A program made the translations under genes and the position numbers. The notes beneath the pieces were generated by a model, which worked only from the letters and a program-made list of their open reading frames with translations, ran no database searches and was not told the DNA's origin. A stretch of 64,000 nucleotides of DNA from Algoriphagus formosus (GTDB lineage: Bacteria > Bacteroidota > Bacteroidia > Cytophagales > Cyclobacteriaceae): positions 491,477 to 555,476 of the forward strand of contig NZ_NIUC01000002.1 in NCBI RefSeq assembly GCF_002807035.1. Direction: 5' to 3'. Shown piece by piece: positions 9,022-16,404 of this stretch (the first letter of the stretch is position 1; each line of letters starts with the position of its first letter).

Positions 9022-9041
9022 CCTGCTTCTGGAGAAGCAGG
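9022..9041. repeat. REP-type hairpin with TGGA loop
   Basis: CCTGCTTC-TGGA-GAAGCAGG forms a perfect 8-bp stem with a four-base loop, 16 bp beyond the 3' end of the RAYT gene. It shares the CTGCTT stem core with the other hairpins in this cluster. Confidence 0.8.
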
Positions 9042-9056
9042 GTTTTTCCTCTTAGT

Positions 9057-9602
9057 TCAATATAATTCGATTCTCACTAATCCTTTTCTTCCAGCATAAT
9101 CTCTTGCAGAGCTAAACATATATTCTTCTTCCTGCTCCACAATCATTGCTTCCACTGGATTTTGGTGGATATAATGGAGCTTTTGCTCAAAAAAAATTGA
9201 AGATTCAACCAAGATCGCATGAAGCCCATCCTTCCAGAATTTATAGTTTGAAATCCTACCTTGAGATTGACTCCGCTTCTTGAAGTACTCTAACATCCAC
9301 TTGGCTCTGGGTTCTATACTTTCTTTCTCCAAACTATTTAAAATTCTCTTTGCAGTAAATTTCTTAAAATCCTGAAAAGTGTCGGAAAGTCTGAATGCTT
9401 CCTTGGACCTACATAAGAGGTGCAAGTGATTAGACATTAAACACCAACTGTAGATTTCCAACCCTTTTCGTTCTACACAAAAATTCAAAGAATCCACTAT
9501 CTCTAGCTTATATTCTTTGCGTGTAAAAACGTCGACCCAACCTTCAATAGTTAAGGTCAAAAAGTAGACAGCGTTTTGATCTGAAACTTGGAAAGGCTTC
9601 AT
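9057..9602 (-). CDS. REP-associated tyrosine transposase (RAYT, Y1 HUH family)
   Basis: A 181-residue single-strand HUH transposase of the TnpA_REP group. The metal-binding HUH pair is His59-Leu-His61 in MSNHLHLL. The likely nucleophile is Tyr144 in LHYIHQNPVEA, the place where the catalytic tyrosine of E. coli TnpA_REP lies as I recall it. The preceding KFWKDGLHAI (residues 121-130) matches the family's FW/Q motif. These enzymes are domesticated relatives of IS200/IS605 transposases that bind and cut REP palindromes. Here hairpins with a CTGCTT core lie on both sides (8984-9041 and 9680-9864). All key residues are present and the frame is intact, so the protein may be active. The ATG at 9602 gives the usual N-terminal beta strand. 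Confidence 0.9.
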   Translation of the reverse strand: MKPFQVSDQNAVYFLTLTIEGWVDVFTRKEYKLEIVDSLNFCVERKGLEIYSWCLMSNHLHLLCRSKEAFRLSDTFQDFKKFTAKRILNSLEKESIEPRAKWMLEYFKKRSQSQGRISNYKFWKDGLHAILVESSIFFEQKLHYIHQNPVEAMIVEQEEEYMFSSARDYAGRKGLVRIELY

Positions 9603-9679
9603 GATTTTTGAAAAAACTTAACCAAAAATAGTATAAAATTCTGCTCTCAAAAAGTAGTAGAGTAAAGACTATATTAACG

Positions 9680-9703
9680 GTGCTGCTTTCGGAAAAGCAG
9701 CAC
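9680..9703. repeat. REP-type hairpin with CGGA loop
   Basis: GTGCTGCTTT-CGGA-AAAGCAGCAC is a perfect 10-bp stem with the same loop as the hairpin at 8984-9001. It also shares the GCACAAC flank with that copy. Confidence 0.85.
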
Positions 9704-9732
9704 AACAATCCCCAATTTCCAAGCTGCTTGTT

Positions 9733-9756
9733 ATCCTGCTTCTCCAGAAGCAGGAT
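9733..9756. repeat. REP-type hairpin with TCCA loop
   Basis: ATCCTGCTTC-TCCA-GAAGCAGGAT is a perfect 10-bp stem. Its loop is the reverse complement of the TGGA loop at 9030-9033, so the core equals the 9022-9041 hairpin in the opposite orientation. Confidence 0.85.
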
Positions 9757-9806
9757 TCTCCCACTAAAGCAATACTTCCTTCATTCGATATTCTCCGTTG
9801 TCTTAT

Positions 9807-9864
9807 TTCTCCTCCGATTTTGATCGGACTGGACTTAGAAAATCTGCTTTCGGAAAAGCAGATT
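9807..9864. repeat. REP-type repeat unit, right copy of a 55-bp direct repeat
   Basis: Positions 9807-9861 repeat 8947-9001 with a single mismatch. The terminal hairpin here extends to AATCTGCTTT-CGGA-AAAGCAGATT (9841-9864), a 10-bp stem. Confidence 0.85.
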
Positions 9865-10033
9865 AACTTTAAAGGGCAAAAAGTAAGTGAAGTCCCATGT
9901 TTATCCTGCTTTTGCAGTAGGTGGAACTCTAAAAATTATCCAAACTTGAGAATTCAGTTTATGGAACAAGAGTATTAAGGGTAATCAGGATTTTTTTCTG
10001 TTTATCCTTATTTGTAATCAAAAAAACTTGGGT

Positions 10034-11143
10034 CTAAAATTTTATGAGAAATAAGTCACCATAAAGTTTTTCCTCATCAGGTACAATGGAAATGTCTTTA
10101 GGTATCCACAAACCTTTGGAAAACACAAAACTTTTGGTTGGATCATACTGGCCTCGTGGCAATTGATGGTTTAAGAGAATTCTAAAATCGTCATCCAAAA
10201 CTGTGAGATATAACTCTCTATTCTCAACAAGGAAATCATAGTAGTACTCTCCATTAACAGGAAACTTATTCAAGGGAGCTTGAGAAAACCTGTAATAAAC
10301 TTTTCTAAAAGGATCATAAATCAGTTTCAGGTAATTTGGAGAAGTCAAAACCCAATTTTCAAAATACTCAGATGACCAATCCCCCCTATTTGTCTGAGGT
10401 TCTGCTACTTGCTCACCTTCAAAACTTTTAATCCTATGTTCACTCTGTATTTGAGTTATCGTATCTACTTTGACAATGGATGGATTAATTGAATATATAA
10501 AACTAAATCCATCGGGACTCCATGTTAAACTTGGATAAGTAGTATAATTCAACGGAACATTTCTATACTCTTCTGGATGATAGGAATTAACACTATTCCA
10601 TTCACCGTCATTAATTTTTACGCTAGCAAAGACTTTTCGCCTTTCAACTTGACTCTTTTTAGCAAAATAGTAAAGTATTGATTTTGAGTTCTTATCATAA
10701 AATAAATGAGGAGAAAATCCATCAAAAGGATATTCTGTGTAAACATCATATGCGATTTTTTCGAGATTTTCAAAAAGCTTTACAGAATGAAATTGTTCCC
10801 CCTCATCATCGGTCATAAACAACATGCTTCCCGTTGAAAAAATGATTGAATCCGAATTTATATAAAAAAAAGTATAAGGTTCTGAATCAAAACTAAAGTT
10901 CAAGCTAAGCGCTTGTTCTTTATCTCCATTCAATGGAGTTTTGATAATTGTTTTTTGATAAGAATCAAAACTAAACAAGGTGTCATTCAAAATATGATGA
11001 GGTCTGTCAAAAATTAAATGGCCAGCTCCTGCTAAATCGTAGCCCATTACCTCAAAATTCAAATTTGTAGCGTCTTTCTTTTCAGATTTAGATTGACATG
11101 AAAGGAGTATAAAAATAGAAAGTACATTAAATAAAGCTCTCAT
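10034..11143 (-). CDS. DUF4221-like lipoprotein, probable beta-propeller
   Basis: A 369-residue lipoprotein: signal peptide MRALFNVLSIFILLSC with Cys16 in the lipobox LLSC. The mature protein has repeated strands in the pattern of a surface beta-propeller (for example SIIFSTGSMLFMTDDEG, KSILYYFAKK, SPDGFSFIYSINPS). The length and the LTWSPDGF/PFRKVYYRF arrangement match the other DUF4221-type protein at 14734-15870, and I assign both to that Bacteroidota family of unknown function. It lies 55 bp downstream of a small cysteine-rich peptide gene, the same order as in the larger cassette, but here no thioredoxin-like gene follows. The region is clearly more AT-rich than rimO next door, which suggests transfer. 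Confidence 0.65.
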   Translation of the reverse strand: MRALFNVLSIFILLSCQSKSEKKDATNLNFEVMGYDLAGAGHLIFDRPHHILNDTLFSFDSYQKTIIKTPLNGDKEQALSLNFSFDSEPYTFFYINSDSIIFSTGSMLFMTDDEGEQFHSVKLFENLEKIAYDVYTEYPFDGFSPHLFYDKNSKSILYYFAKKSQVERRKVFASVKINDGEWNSVNSYHPEEYRNVPLNYTTYPSLTWSPDGFSFIYSINPSIVKVDTITQIQSEHRIKSFEGEQVAEPQTNRGDWSSEYFENWVLTSPNYLKLIYDPFRKVYYRFSQAPLNKFPVNGEYYYDFLVENRELYLTVLDDDFRILLNHQLPRGQYDPTKSFVFSKGLWIPKDISIVPDEEKLYGDLFLIKF

Positions 11144-11198
11144 AATTAATTGGGGAGGCTATACACCTCCCCTAGAATAGTTCTAAATTGAAAACATC

Positions 11199-11462
11199 TT
11201 AATAACAAGTAGTAGTACCTGAAAGCGGACAGTCTTCCCCTTCAGAGAGGTACTTGCAGGCATAATAGGTTTTTTGAGAATTACAATACATTTTTCTTAA
11301 AGTTGGCTCCCCAAAACCAGGCTCTTCTACTTCTTGGGCACCAACGAAAAAAGGTGCTGAAAACAGAATAGTAAAAGCAGACATAAAAACTAATTTTTTT
11401 TGATTTTTTGGTTGAATTAATTTTAACTGCTCCAAACAAAATAAAAAAAAAGAACTATCCAA
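11199..11462 (-). CDS. Small secreted four-cysteine peptide (orphan)
   Basis: An 87-codon frame whose C-terminal half carries four cysteines at residues 60, 69, 78 and 86 (spacing 9, 9, 8). Residues 17-43 look like a signal peptide: QPKNQKK as basic region, a hydrophobic core, and GAQ before the probable cleavage site. The ATG at 11462 leaves an odd 16-residue lead; a TTG at 11435 would give a more usual signal peptide beginning MEQLKLIQPK, so the start is uncertain. Four cysteines and the position ahead of a DUF4221 gene match the peptides at 15867-16314, though the spacing differs. No family is recognised; it recalls the small secreted NVEALA-type peptides of Bacteroidota only in general layout. 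Confidence 0.6.
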   Translation of the reverse strand: MDSSFFLFCLEQLKLIQPKNQKKLVFMSAFTILFSAPFFVGAQEVEEPGFGEPTLRKMYCNSQKTYYACKYLSEGEDCPLSGTTTCY

Positions 11463-11559
11463 GGCTTTTAATTACGGAAGTCATTTTTATTTAACTTTTA
11501 CCTTCTGTTAAATATTAAATGAATAATTATTAAGCTAATTTCTCATATTTAAACCCTTC

Positions 11560-12870
11560 TTATACCACAGTCGCATATAAATCAAACTCCGTCGCCTCAG
11601 TGACTTTAGCTTGCACAAAGTCACCTACTCTACAATAATGCTTGGAAGCGTCTATCAGTACCTCATTGTCCACCTCCACCGAGTCAAATTCGGTACGCCC
11701 CACAAAGTACCCTCCTTCTTTTTTATCGATTAGGGTCTTGAAGGTCTTTCCAACTTTCTCCTGATTCAGATCATAGGAAATTTGCTCCTGTACTTCCATC
11801 AGATGGTTGGCTCGTTCTTGCTTTTCTTCCTGAGAAAGCTTGTCCTCCATTCCAAAAGCATGGGTATTTTCCTCATGAGAATAGGTAAACACACCCAATC
11901 GCTCAAATTTCATTCGCTCCACAAAATCTACCATCTCCTGGAATTCTTTTTCACCTTCACCGGGATGCCCTGCAATCAAGGTAGTACGGATGGCTATTTC
12001 AGGAATCATTTCACGAATTCTGTAGATCAGTTCCTCCTGCTTTTCTCGGGTGGTTCCACGGCGCATCGCTTTCAAAACATCGGTCGAACCGTGCTGCAAA
12101 GGAATATCCAAGTAGTTGCAAATATTGGATCGCTCTTTCATCACCTCGATCACATCCATCGGAAATCCGGTAGGATAAGCATAGTGCAGACGAATCCAGT
12201 CGATCCCTTCCACATCTGATAGCTGTCTCAGCAATTCGGCAAGATTCCGCTTTTTGTACAAATCTAATCCGTAATAGGTCGAATCCTGAGCGATCAAAAG
12301 TAGCTCTTTGGTGCCATTTGCTGCTTTATGCTGTGCTTCTTTGACCAATTCCTCAATCGGTCGAGATACATGTCCTCCTCGCATCAGCGGGATCGCACAG
12401 AAGGAGCAAGGCCGATCACAGCCTTCAGAAATCTTCATGTAGGCATAATGCGCATTATGCGTCAATAATCGCTCTCCTACCAGCTCATGCTTGTAGTCCG
12501 CCTTAAATTTTTTCAAAATGGCAGGCAAATCCCGCGTCCCAAAAAAGGCATCCACCTGAGGAATCTCTTTTTCCAGGTCATCCTTGTAGCGCTGAGAAAG
12601 ACAGCCCGTCACATAGACTTTTTCTACCAAGCCTCGCTCCTTCGCATCCACATATTGAAGGATGGTATCGATGGATTCTTGCTTGGCATTATCGATAAAA
12701 CCGCAAGTATTGATGATGACGATGTTATTATCATCGGAATTAGACTCATGACTGGCATTGATCCCGTTTCCTTTCAACTGCGTCAAAAGGACTTCGGAAT
12801 CCACCAGGTTTTTGGAGCAACCCATGGTGATAATATTGACTTTGTCTTTCTTTAATGTTCTCGCTTTCAC
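11560..12870 (-). CDS. rimO: Ribosomal protein S12 methylthiotransferase RimO
   Basis: RimO adds a methylthio group to the conserved aspartate of ribosomal protein S12 using two iron-sulfur clusters and S-adenosylmethionine. I chose the GTG at 12870 (436 residues): it places KKDKVNIITMGCSKNLVDSE at the usual start, whereas the longer frame to 12975 adds 35 residues unlike the family and runs through an inverted repeat. N-terminal cluster ligands are Cys18, Cys56 and Cys90; the radical-SAM motif CDRPCSFC gives Cys151, Cys155 and Cys158. A C-terminal TRAM domain covers about residues 372-436. It follows truA in the same direction with a 152-bp gap. Cytoplasmic. Confidence 0.95.
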   Translation of the reverse strand: MKARTLKKDKVNIITMGCSKNLVDSEVLLTQLKGNGINASHESNSDDNNIVIINTCGFIDNAKQESIDTILQYVDAKERGLVEKVYVTGCLSQRYKDDLEKEIPQVDAFFGTRDLPAILKKFKADYKHELVGERLLTHNAHYAYMKISEGCDRPCSFCAIPLMRGGHVSRPIEELVKEAQHKAANGTKELLLIAQDSTYYGLDLYKKRNLAELLRQLSDVEGIDWIRLHYAYPTGFPMDVIEVMKERSNICNYLDIPLQHGSTDVLKAMRRGTTREKQEELIYRIREMIPEIAIRTTLIAGHPGEGEKEFQEMVDFVERMKFERLGVFTYSHEENTHAFGMEDKLSQEEKQERANHLMEVQEQISYDLNQEKVGKTFKTLIDKKEGGYFVGRTEFDSVEVDNEVLIDASKHYCRVGDFVQAKVTEATEFDLYATVV

Positions 12871-12933
12871 AGAATTCGCTTCAAATTTGGAGTGCAAAGG
12901 TAGGTAAAATTGGGTTGGAAAGTGAAGGATTCT

Positions 12934-12972
12934 GAAAGTTGTAAAGTTGAAGTCCGAAACTTTACAACTTTC
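12934..12972. repeat. 15-bp perfect inverted repeat between truA and rimO
   Basis: GAAAGTTGTAAAGTT (12934-12948) and its exact complement (12958-12972) flank a 9-nt loop; GGTTGG/CCAACC sequences outside extend the symmetry. Related AAAGTTGTAA sequence occurs at 3133-3147. It lies between the truA stop and the rimO start on the same strand and may end or weaken transcription, or be a dispersed repeat. Confidence 0.7.
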
Positions 12973-13022
12973 CAACCTTTCAACCCCTTTTCTTACAAAT
13001 GGAAGGACAGTTAATTATCAAC

Positions 13023-13811
13023 TCAAACATCCAACACCGTACTCCACAAAACCAAACCCAATGCCGGCGCCGGAGGGATTTTTTCCCAGTCTTCTGAAGG
13101 CCTGTTTAGTCTATTTTCGATTTCGGACAAATCCCAATGCCCTGAGCCTACATACCAAATGGCCCGCATCATTTTCCGGACTTGATGGTGCAAAAAGCCT
13201 GTTCCTACCACTTCTAGGTAGTACACCGGATCAGTTAGATTTTTGTATGGAATCTCATCTGCCAGCAAAATCTGACATCGTGAAATTTCCCGCTCGAAAT
13301 CCGTCTTGGTAGGCGATGGTGTGCAAAAAGCGCTGAAATCATGTTTCCCTACAAATACTTTGGCGGCTTTATTCATTTTACCCAAATCAAGCTTTTCGAA
13401 AACTAGCTGAAGCCAAGCAGTATGCAAAGCGGGAGTGTCGGTGGAGTCAGTGAAAAAATAGCGATAAACCTTCCTTTTTGAGGCTTTGATCAAATTAAAA
13501 TCCCGGCGAACAGGCCCCATGAATTGAATCTGTATTTCTCCTCCTAGGTTTTCATTGATGGCGGATACGGTTTCCTCAGCAAAGTCATTTTTATCAGAAA
13601 GAAAAAGCTGAAAGTACCCCTGCTTGCAACTCACCCCGGAGTCTGTCCGGCTTCCACCCAACAAGCTGAAATCATCATTCCCCAAAACGAATTTCAGCAC
13701 ACGCTCTAATTTCCCCTGAATGGTGGGCTGTCCTTTTTGGATAGCCCAGCCCTTGTAGCGGGCTCCAAAGTAGGAGATAGAAAATAAGTAGGAGAAGGCT
13801 TTGGTCTGCAT
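13023..13811 (-). CDS. truA: tRNA pseudouridine synthase A
   Basis: A 262-residue TruA, which isomerises uridines 38-40 of the tRNA anticodon arm. The catalytic motif is GSRTDSGV with Asp57, preceded by YFGARYKGWAIQ, the standard N-terminal pattern. The second half has VFVGKHDFSAFC and GTGFLHHQVRKMM, the usual RNA-binding and dimer elements. The length is typical. Positions 13793-13811, which encode the first six codons, are repeated exactly at 16489-16507, so the gene's original upstream sequence appears to have been pushed 2.7 kb away by an insertion. It is therefore now expressed from a new promoter region (13812-13994) or by read-through from the cassette. Confidence 0.93.
   Translation of the reverse strand: MQTKAFSYLFSISYFGARYKGWAIQKGQPTIQGKLERVLKFVLGNDDFSLLGGSRTDSGVSCKQGYFQLFLSDKNDFAEETVSAINENLGGEIQIQFMGPVRRDFNLIKASKRKVYRYFFTDSTDTPALHTAWLQLVFEKLDLGKMNKAAKVFVGKHDFSAFCTPSPTKTDFEREISRCQILLADEIPYKNLTDPVYYLEVVGTGFLHHQVRKMMRAIWYVGSGHWDLSEIENRLNRPSEDWEKIPPAPALGLVLWSTVLDV
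13793..13811. repeat. 19-bp direct repeat, left copy (first codons of truA)
   Basis: AGAAGGCTTTGGTCTGCAT occurs here and at 16489-16507, identical in all 19 positions, with differing bases on both sides. The reverse complement reads ATG CAG ACC AAA GCC TTC, the truA start. Confidence 0.9.
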
Positions 13812-13994
13812 ATCAACACAAATTTAATTATTCAGCCCCAGCAAAGAAGCTTAAGTTCAATTACCTAACCTTTTAGCACTTAAATCTGATATCGGAACAA
13901 TTTGACCCTAATCCTGAATATTCTATTAGCTCTATTAACTTCTTTTTTAAGGACAGGGGAACAATACTCTTTTTGAGAATAGTACTTGACATTA

Positions 13995-14741
13995 TTAATC
14001 GTTGAATTCCGCTACCTTCCTAAATGCTCGAGCCGACATGCTATCTAAAAGCAAGTATTCAAAAAAGTAAAAGGACCTTGGTTCTTTCAAAATAAGCGAG
14101 CCCTCGACCAAACTAGATCCAAATCCTTCATAAACTGATTTATCAATATTTAAAGAAGAGTCAATACCAAATCCCATTGATGATTTAAAACGAAGAAACA
14201 CTTTGTTTCCTTGCTCTTCGATTTCACTGACCTCACCACTAGCCACAAAATCATAAAATTCCTGTAAATGTGGTCTTGAGGGTAAATTTATAAAATGCTC
14301 AAATAGCAGATCTTCAACGTTAACAGGAACTAATTCAATGGGAATCCACTCATTGTCTGATTTCTGAAAAATTGTTGGTTTTAAAAAAATCAATTCATTA
14401 AGAAAAAAATAGTTTTTTGAATCAAGAATCACATGTTTTTTATTTTTAAGGGAATTCTCTGTTAAAAAATTGTTTAGAACCGTTTCATCCCCAGAACTAA
14501 AAACAATCCTCAGATTTTCGGGAATTTCGAAAACTCTTGCAAATTCCACGACCTTAGAAACACAAAATCCGCAACCCTTATCAATCGGAACGACCAAAAG
14601 GTATTCAGTGTCCTCAATGTTTGATTCCGTTATTGAACTAAAGAAAAACTCGATCTTTTTACTCAAGACCTCATTATCACTAGTCTTACAAGAAATTAAG
14701 CTGAAAATCAGCAATGTGAAAAATAAGGTTCTTTTACTCAT
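13995..14741 (-). CDS. Thioredoxin-like lipoprotein with CGFC motif
   Basis: A 248-residue lipoprotein from the ATG at 14741; the longer frame to 14777 adds 12 residues ahead of a normal signal peptide. The signal ends in the lipobox LISC with Cys18. Residues 47-60 (EYLLVVPIDKGCGFC) place Cys57 and Cys60 in a CxxC motif at the end of a hydrophobic strand, as in thioredoxin folds, though the rest of the domain is divergent and lacks the standard cis-proline segment I would expect (the nearest candidate is FLKPTIFQK). The start overlaps the DUF4221 stop by 8 bp, so the two are coupled. A role in forming, breaking or sensing disulfides in the cysteine-rich peptides of the same cassette is inferred from context only. 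Confidence 0.65.
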   Translation of the reverse strand: MSKRTLFFTLLIFSLISCKTSDNEVLSKKIEFFFSSITESNIEDTEYLLVVPIDKGCGFCVSKVVEFARVFEIPENLRIVFSSGDETVLNNFLTENSLKNKKHVILDSKNYFFLNELIFLKPTIFQKSDNEWIPIELVPVNVEDLLFEHFINLPSRPHLQEFYDFVASGEVSEIEEQGNKVFLRFKSSMGFGIDSSLNIDKSVYEGFGSSLVEGSLILKEPRSFYFFEYLLLDSMSARAFRKVAEFND

Positions 14742-15870
14742 TTTTTTGAATGGAAAGAAATTGAAAATGTTCCTCACTTTTTGAAGTAATTCTTCCTAGA
14801 TAACCCTTCTTATAGGGGAATATCATATTATAGCTCAAAGACTTAGAGTTAAATTCACGACTATAAATTGCTTCAAACTGATCATTATAAATAATAAGAG
14901 TTTTTTTCTTTGCCCATGACATGGACTCAAACTCACCCTCTGAGATTGGTTCCTGTAAAACACGTAGATAACTTTCACCGTCAAAAAATAAGGCATCAAA
15001 GCTTGGTTGAAATAGGTAATGCCTCATGACATAACGCATTTCGTTATTATCCTCATCCGGCAATTTTTCCGCATTTGAAAAATTGGGGCTTTTTAAGGGG
15101 ATTCGTTCGAGGTTTCTTTCTTTTGAATTCAAGTCGATCTTAAACAAATCTTTCAATGGAGTAAAGGAAATCACCAATTCCTCATTCTGATTCATAACAA
15201 ATGAAAAATTCATGAAATTAATGCCATAGACGTTATCAATCATTTCTTTTGGCAAATCCCCAAAACTTGATGCCACACCACTTTTCAAGTCTATTTCAAC
15301 AAATGATTTCCAATTTGAAAGGTGATCACCGTTGTGAGGATCTAAATGAGGGAAAAGCCCAAAAATTAGACTATCTCCTCTTTTTATAACTGGCTTAGTA
15401 CCCTGAACCATGATATCAGGGTACATTCCAAGATCGTCTAAGCTTATTTCTAACCTTTTGAAAACCTTTCCCTCAGAATTTAGGAAAATCAGCTGATTTA
15501 CTCTGGCACCAATTATCGTATCTTTCGATATGTAATATAGCCCAGTTGTCCCACCAATTCCATTTGGTCCATCCACCTCAAGTCTCACTCGAGAAAATTC
15601 AGAAGTATGAAGATTATAAAATTCAAGGGATGAGATAGATTTATTAAAAACAAACAGTGCGCTGTCTCCTTGTATTAATTGACTATTTTGCGGAATAACG
15701 GTAAGGCTATCAATTTTTAATTGAAGCGTGTCATAATTAAAATCTGTGATTGCAACTTCATAAAATTCAGATGGAGCTACTTCGAATTTTTCTGAACCAC
15801 ATGAAAAAAAGCAACTGCAGATAACCACAATCACCTTCAAATTAAATTGGCAAGAATCAATTATTTTCAC
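14734..15870 (-). CDS. DUF4221-family lipoprotein, probable beta-propeller
   Basis: A 378-residue lipoprotein with a GTG start at 15870. The start overlaps the preceding peptide's stop (GTGA), so translation is coupled. Signal peptide residues 1-24 end in FFSC (Cys24). The mature protein has repeated strand motifs such as SALFVFNKSISSLEFYN, GLYYISKDTIIGA and NQLIFLNSEGKVFKRL, the six-bladed-propeller style seen in DUF4221 proteins of Algoriphagus and relatives, whose function is unknown. It lies between two peptide genes and a CGFC lipoprotein gene. A surface receptor, carrier or processing partner for the peptides is possible but unproven. Confidence 0.75.
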   Translation of the reverse strand: MKIIDSCQFNLKVIVVICSCFFSCGSEKFEVAPSEFYEVAITDFNYDTLQLKIDSLTVIPQNSQLIQGDSALFVFNKSISSLEFYNLHTSEFSRVRLEVDGPNGIGGTTGLYYISKDTIIGARVNQLIFLNSEGKVFKRLEISLDDLGMYPDIMVQGTKPVIKRGDSLIFGLFPHLDPHNGDHLSNWKSFVEIDLKSGVASSFGDLPKEMIDNVYGINFMNFSFVMNQNEELVISFTPLKDLFKIDLNSKERNLERIPLKSPNFSNAEKLPDEDNNEMRYVMRHYLFQPSFDALFFDGESYLRVLQEPISEGEFESMSWAKKKTLIIYNDQFEAIYSREFNSKSLSYNMIFPYKKGYLGRITSKSEEHFQFLSIQKNE

Positions 15871-16076
15871 CCCATCCCTGGTTTAAAAATACCAAAGCAA
15901 TCGAAAACTGAAGAGCAAACCATTCCATTACCCACGCATTCCATATTTGCCTCTTCATCACTTACAACAGTCAGCCTACAGGCTTTGGTAGGCCATTCAT
16001 CTGCATTAGATTGAGGTATAAAAGGAATCGAAAATAAAGCGGCCGAACAAAAAAGACCTATCAAAGATTTTTTCAT
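15867..16076 (-). CDS. Small secreted four-cysteine peptide B
   Basis: A 69-residue precursor. Residues 1-25 form a signal peptide (MKKS start, hydrophobic core, SNA before the probable cleavage). The mature part has four cysteines at residues 33, 47, 54 and 60, spacing 14, 7 and 6. This is exactly the spacing of peptide A at 16099-16314, and both begin with K-A-C, so the two are diverged duplicates. Sequence between the cysteines is otherwise poorly conserved, the pattern of a disulfide-held scaffold under diversification. It starts 22 bp after peptide A and shares a GTGA overlap with the DUF4221 gene. No family is recognised. Confidence 0.75.
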   Translation of the reverse strand: MKKSLIGLFCSAALFSIPFIPQSNADEWPTKACRLTVVSDEEANMECVGNGMVCSSVFDCFGIFKPGMG

Positions 16077-16098
16077 AATACTTTAATTTTAGGTTGAT

Positions 16099-16314
16099 TC
16101 AATTTAATTGTCCTAATTTGGGAGCTGGGCATTCAGCGACTCCACTACAAACTGAACCTGCTCCAAAACAATCAACTCGGGTGGAATCAGGCGTGTCTAC
16201 TGTGTATACGCAAGCCTTATCCGCTCCTACAGCTAATACCTTTTGACTTTGAATGCTTAAACCGAAAAAAGCTAATGCTATAATGGCTAGGCAAGGTCTA
16301 ATATATTTTTTCAT
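16099..16314 (-). CDS. Small secreted four-cysteine peptide A
   Basis: A 71-residue precursor and first gene of the cassette operon. Signal peptide residues 1-29 (MKKYIRP basic start, hydrophobic core, VLAVG near the cleavage site). The mature part carries cysteines at 35, 49, 56 and 62 (spacing 14, 7, 6), identical to peptide B, with shared K-A-C, D/E-C and G-x-V-C-S positions. It ends in a short proline- and glycine-containing tail (CPAPKLGQLN). Being small and first in the operon, it is likely the most highly made product. The function is unknown; a secreted effector, signal or bacteriocin-like peptide are all open. Confidence 0.75.
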   Translation of the reverse strand: MKKYIRPCLAIIALAFFGLSIQSQKVLAVGADKACVYTVDTPDSTRVDCFGAGSVCSGVAECPAPKLGQLN

Positions 16315-16366
16315 AGTATATTTTTTGGGCTTGGAAGAGTAACCAAGCGGGTTAGAAATAATTATA

Positions 16367-16404
16367 CAGAAAAACCACTATCTGGCCAGAACTGGTTCTT
16401 TCTG
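16367..16404 (-). promoter_or_regulatory. Nested inverted repeat upstream of the peptide operon
   Basis: CAGAAAAACCA (16367-16377) pairs with TGGTTCTTTCTG (16393-16404) with one bulged base, and between them lies the perfect palindrome TCTGGCCAGA (16381-16390). It is 53 bp upstream of the first peptide start, so it is either an operator or a leader hairpin. Confidence 0.45.

Larger units (their letters stand above)
9603..10033. other. Intergenic region holding the right-hand REP cluster
   Basis: No gene seen. It contains three REP-type hairpins (9680-9703, 9733-9756 and 9845-9864, listed separately) and a degenerate CCTGCTTTTGCAGTAGG sequence near 9907. Positions 9865-10033 are AT-rich with no clear structure; a weak AGGAT/ATCCT pair near 9988-10007 could end the DUF4221 transcript. 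Confidence 0.6.

Noticed and set aside
8947..9864. CRISPR-like array
   Set aside because: Repeats are few, irregularly spaced and palindromic around a RAYT gene, which explains them as REP elements.
12871..12975. Longer N-terminus for RimO from the ATG at 12975
   Set aside because: The extra 35 residues do not match the family and cover a 15-bp inverted repeat; the GTG at 12870 gives the normal RimO start.
13995..16314. Toxin-antitoxin or phage-defence island
   Set aside because: All four products carry signal peptides or lipoboxes, so they act outside the cytoplasm; no nuclease, helicase or DNA-binding motif is present.
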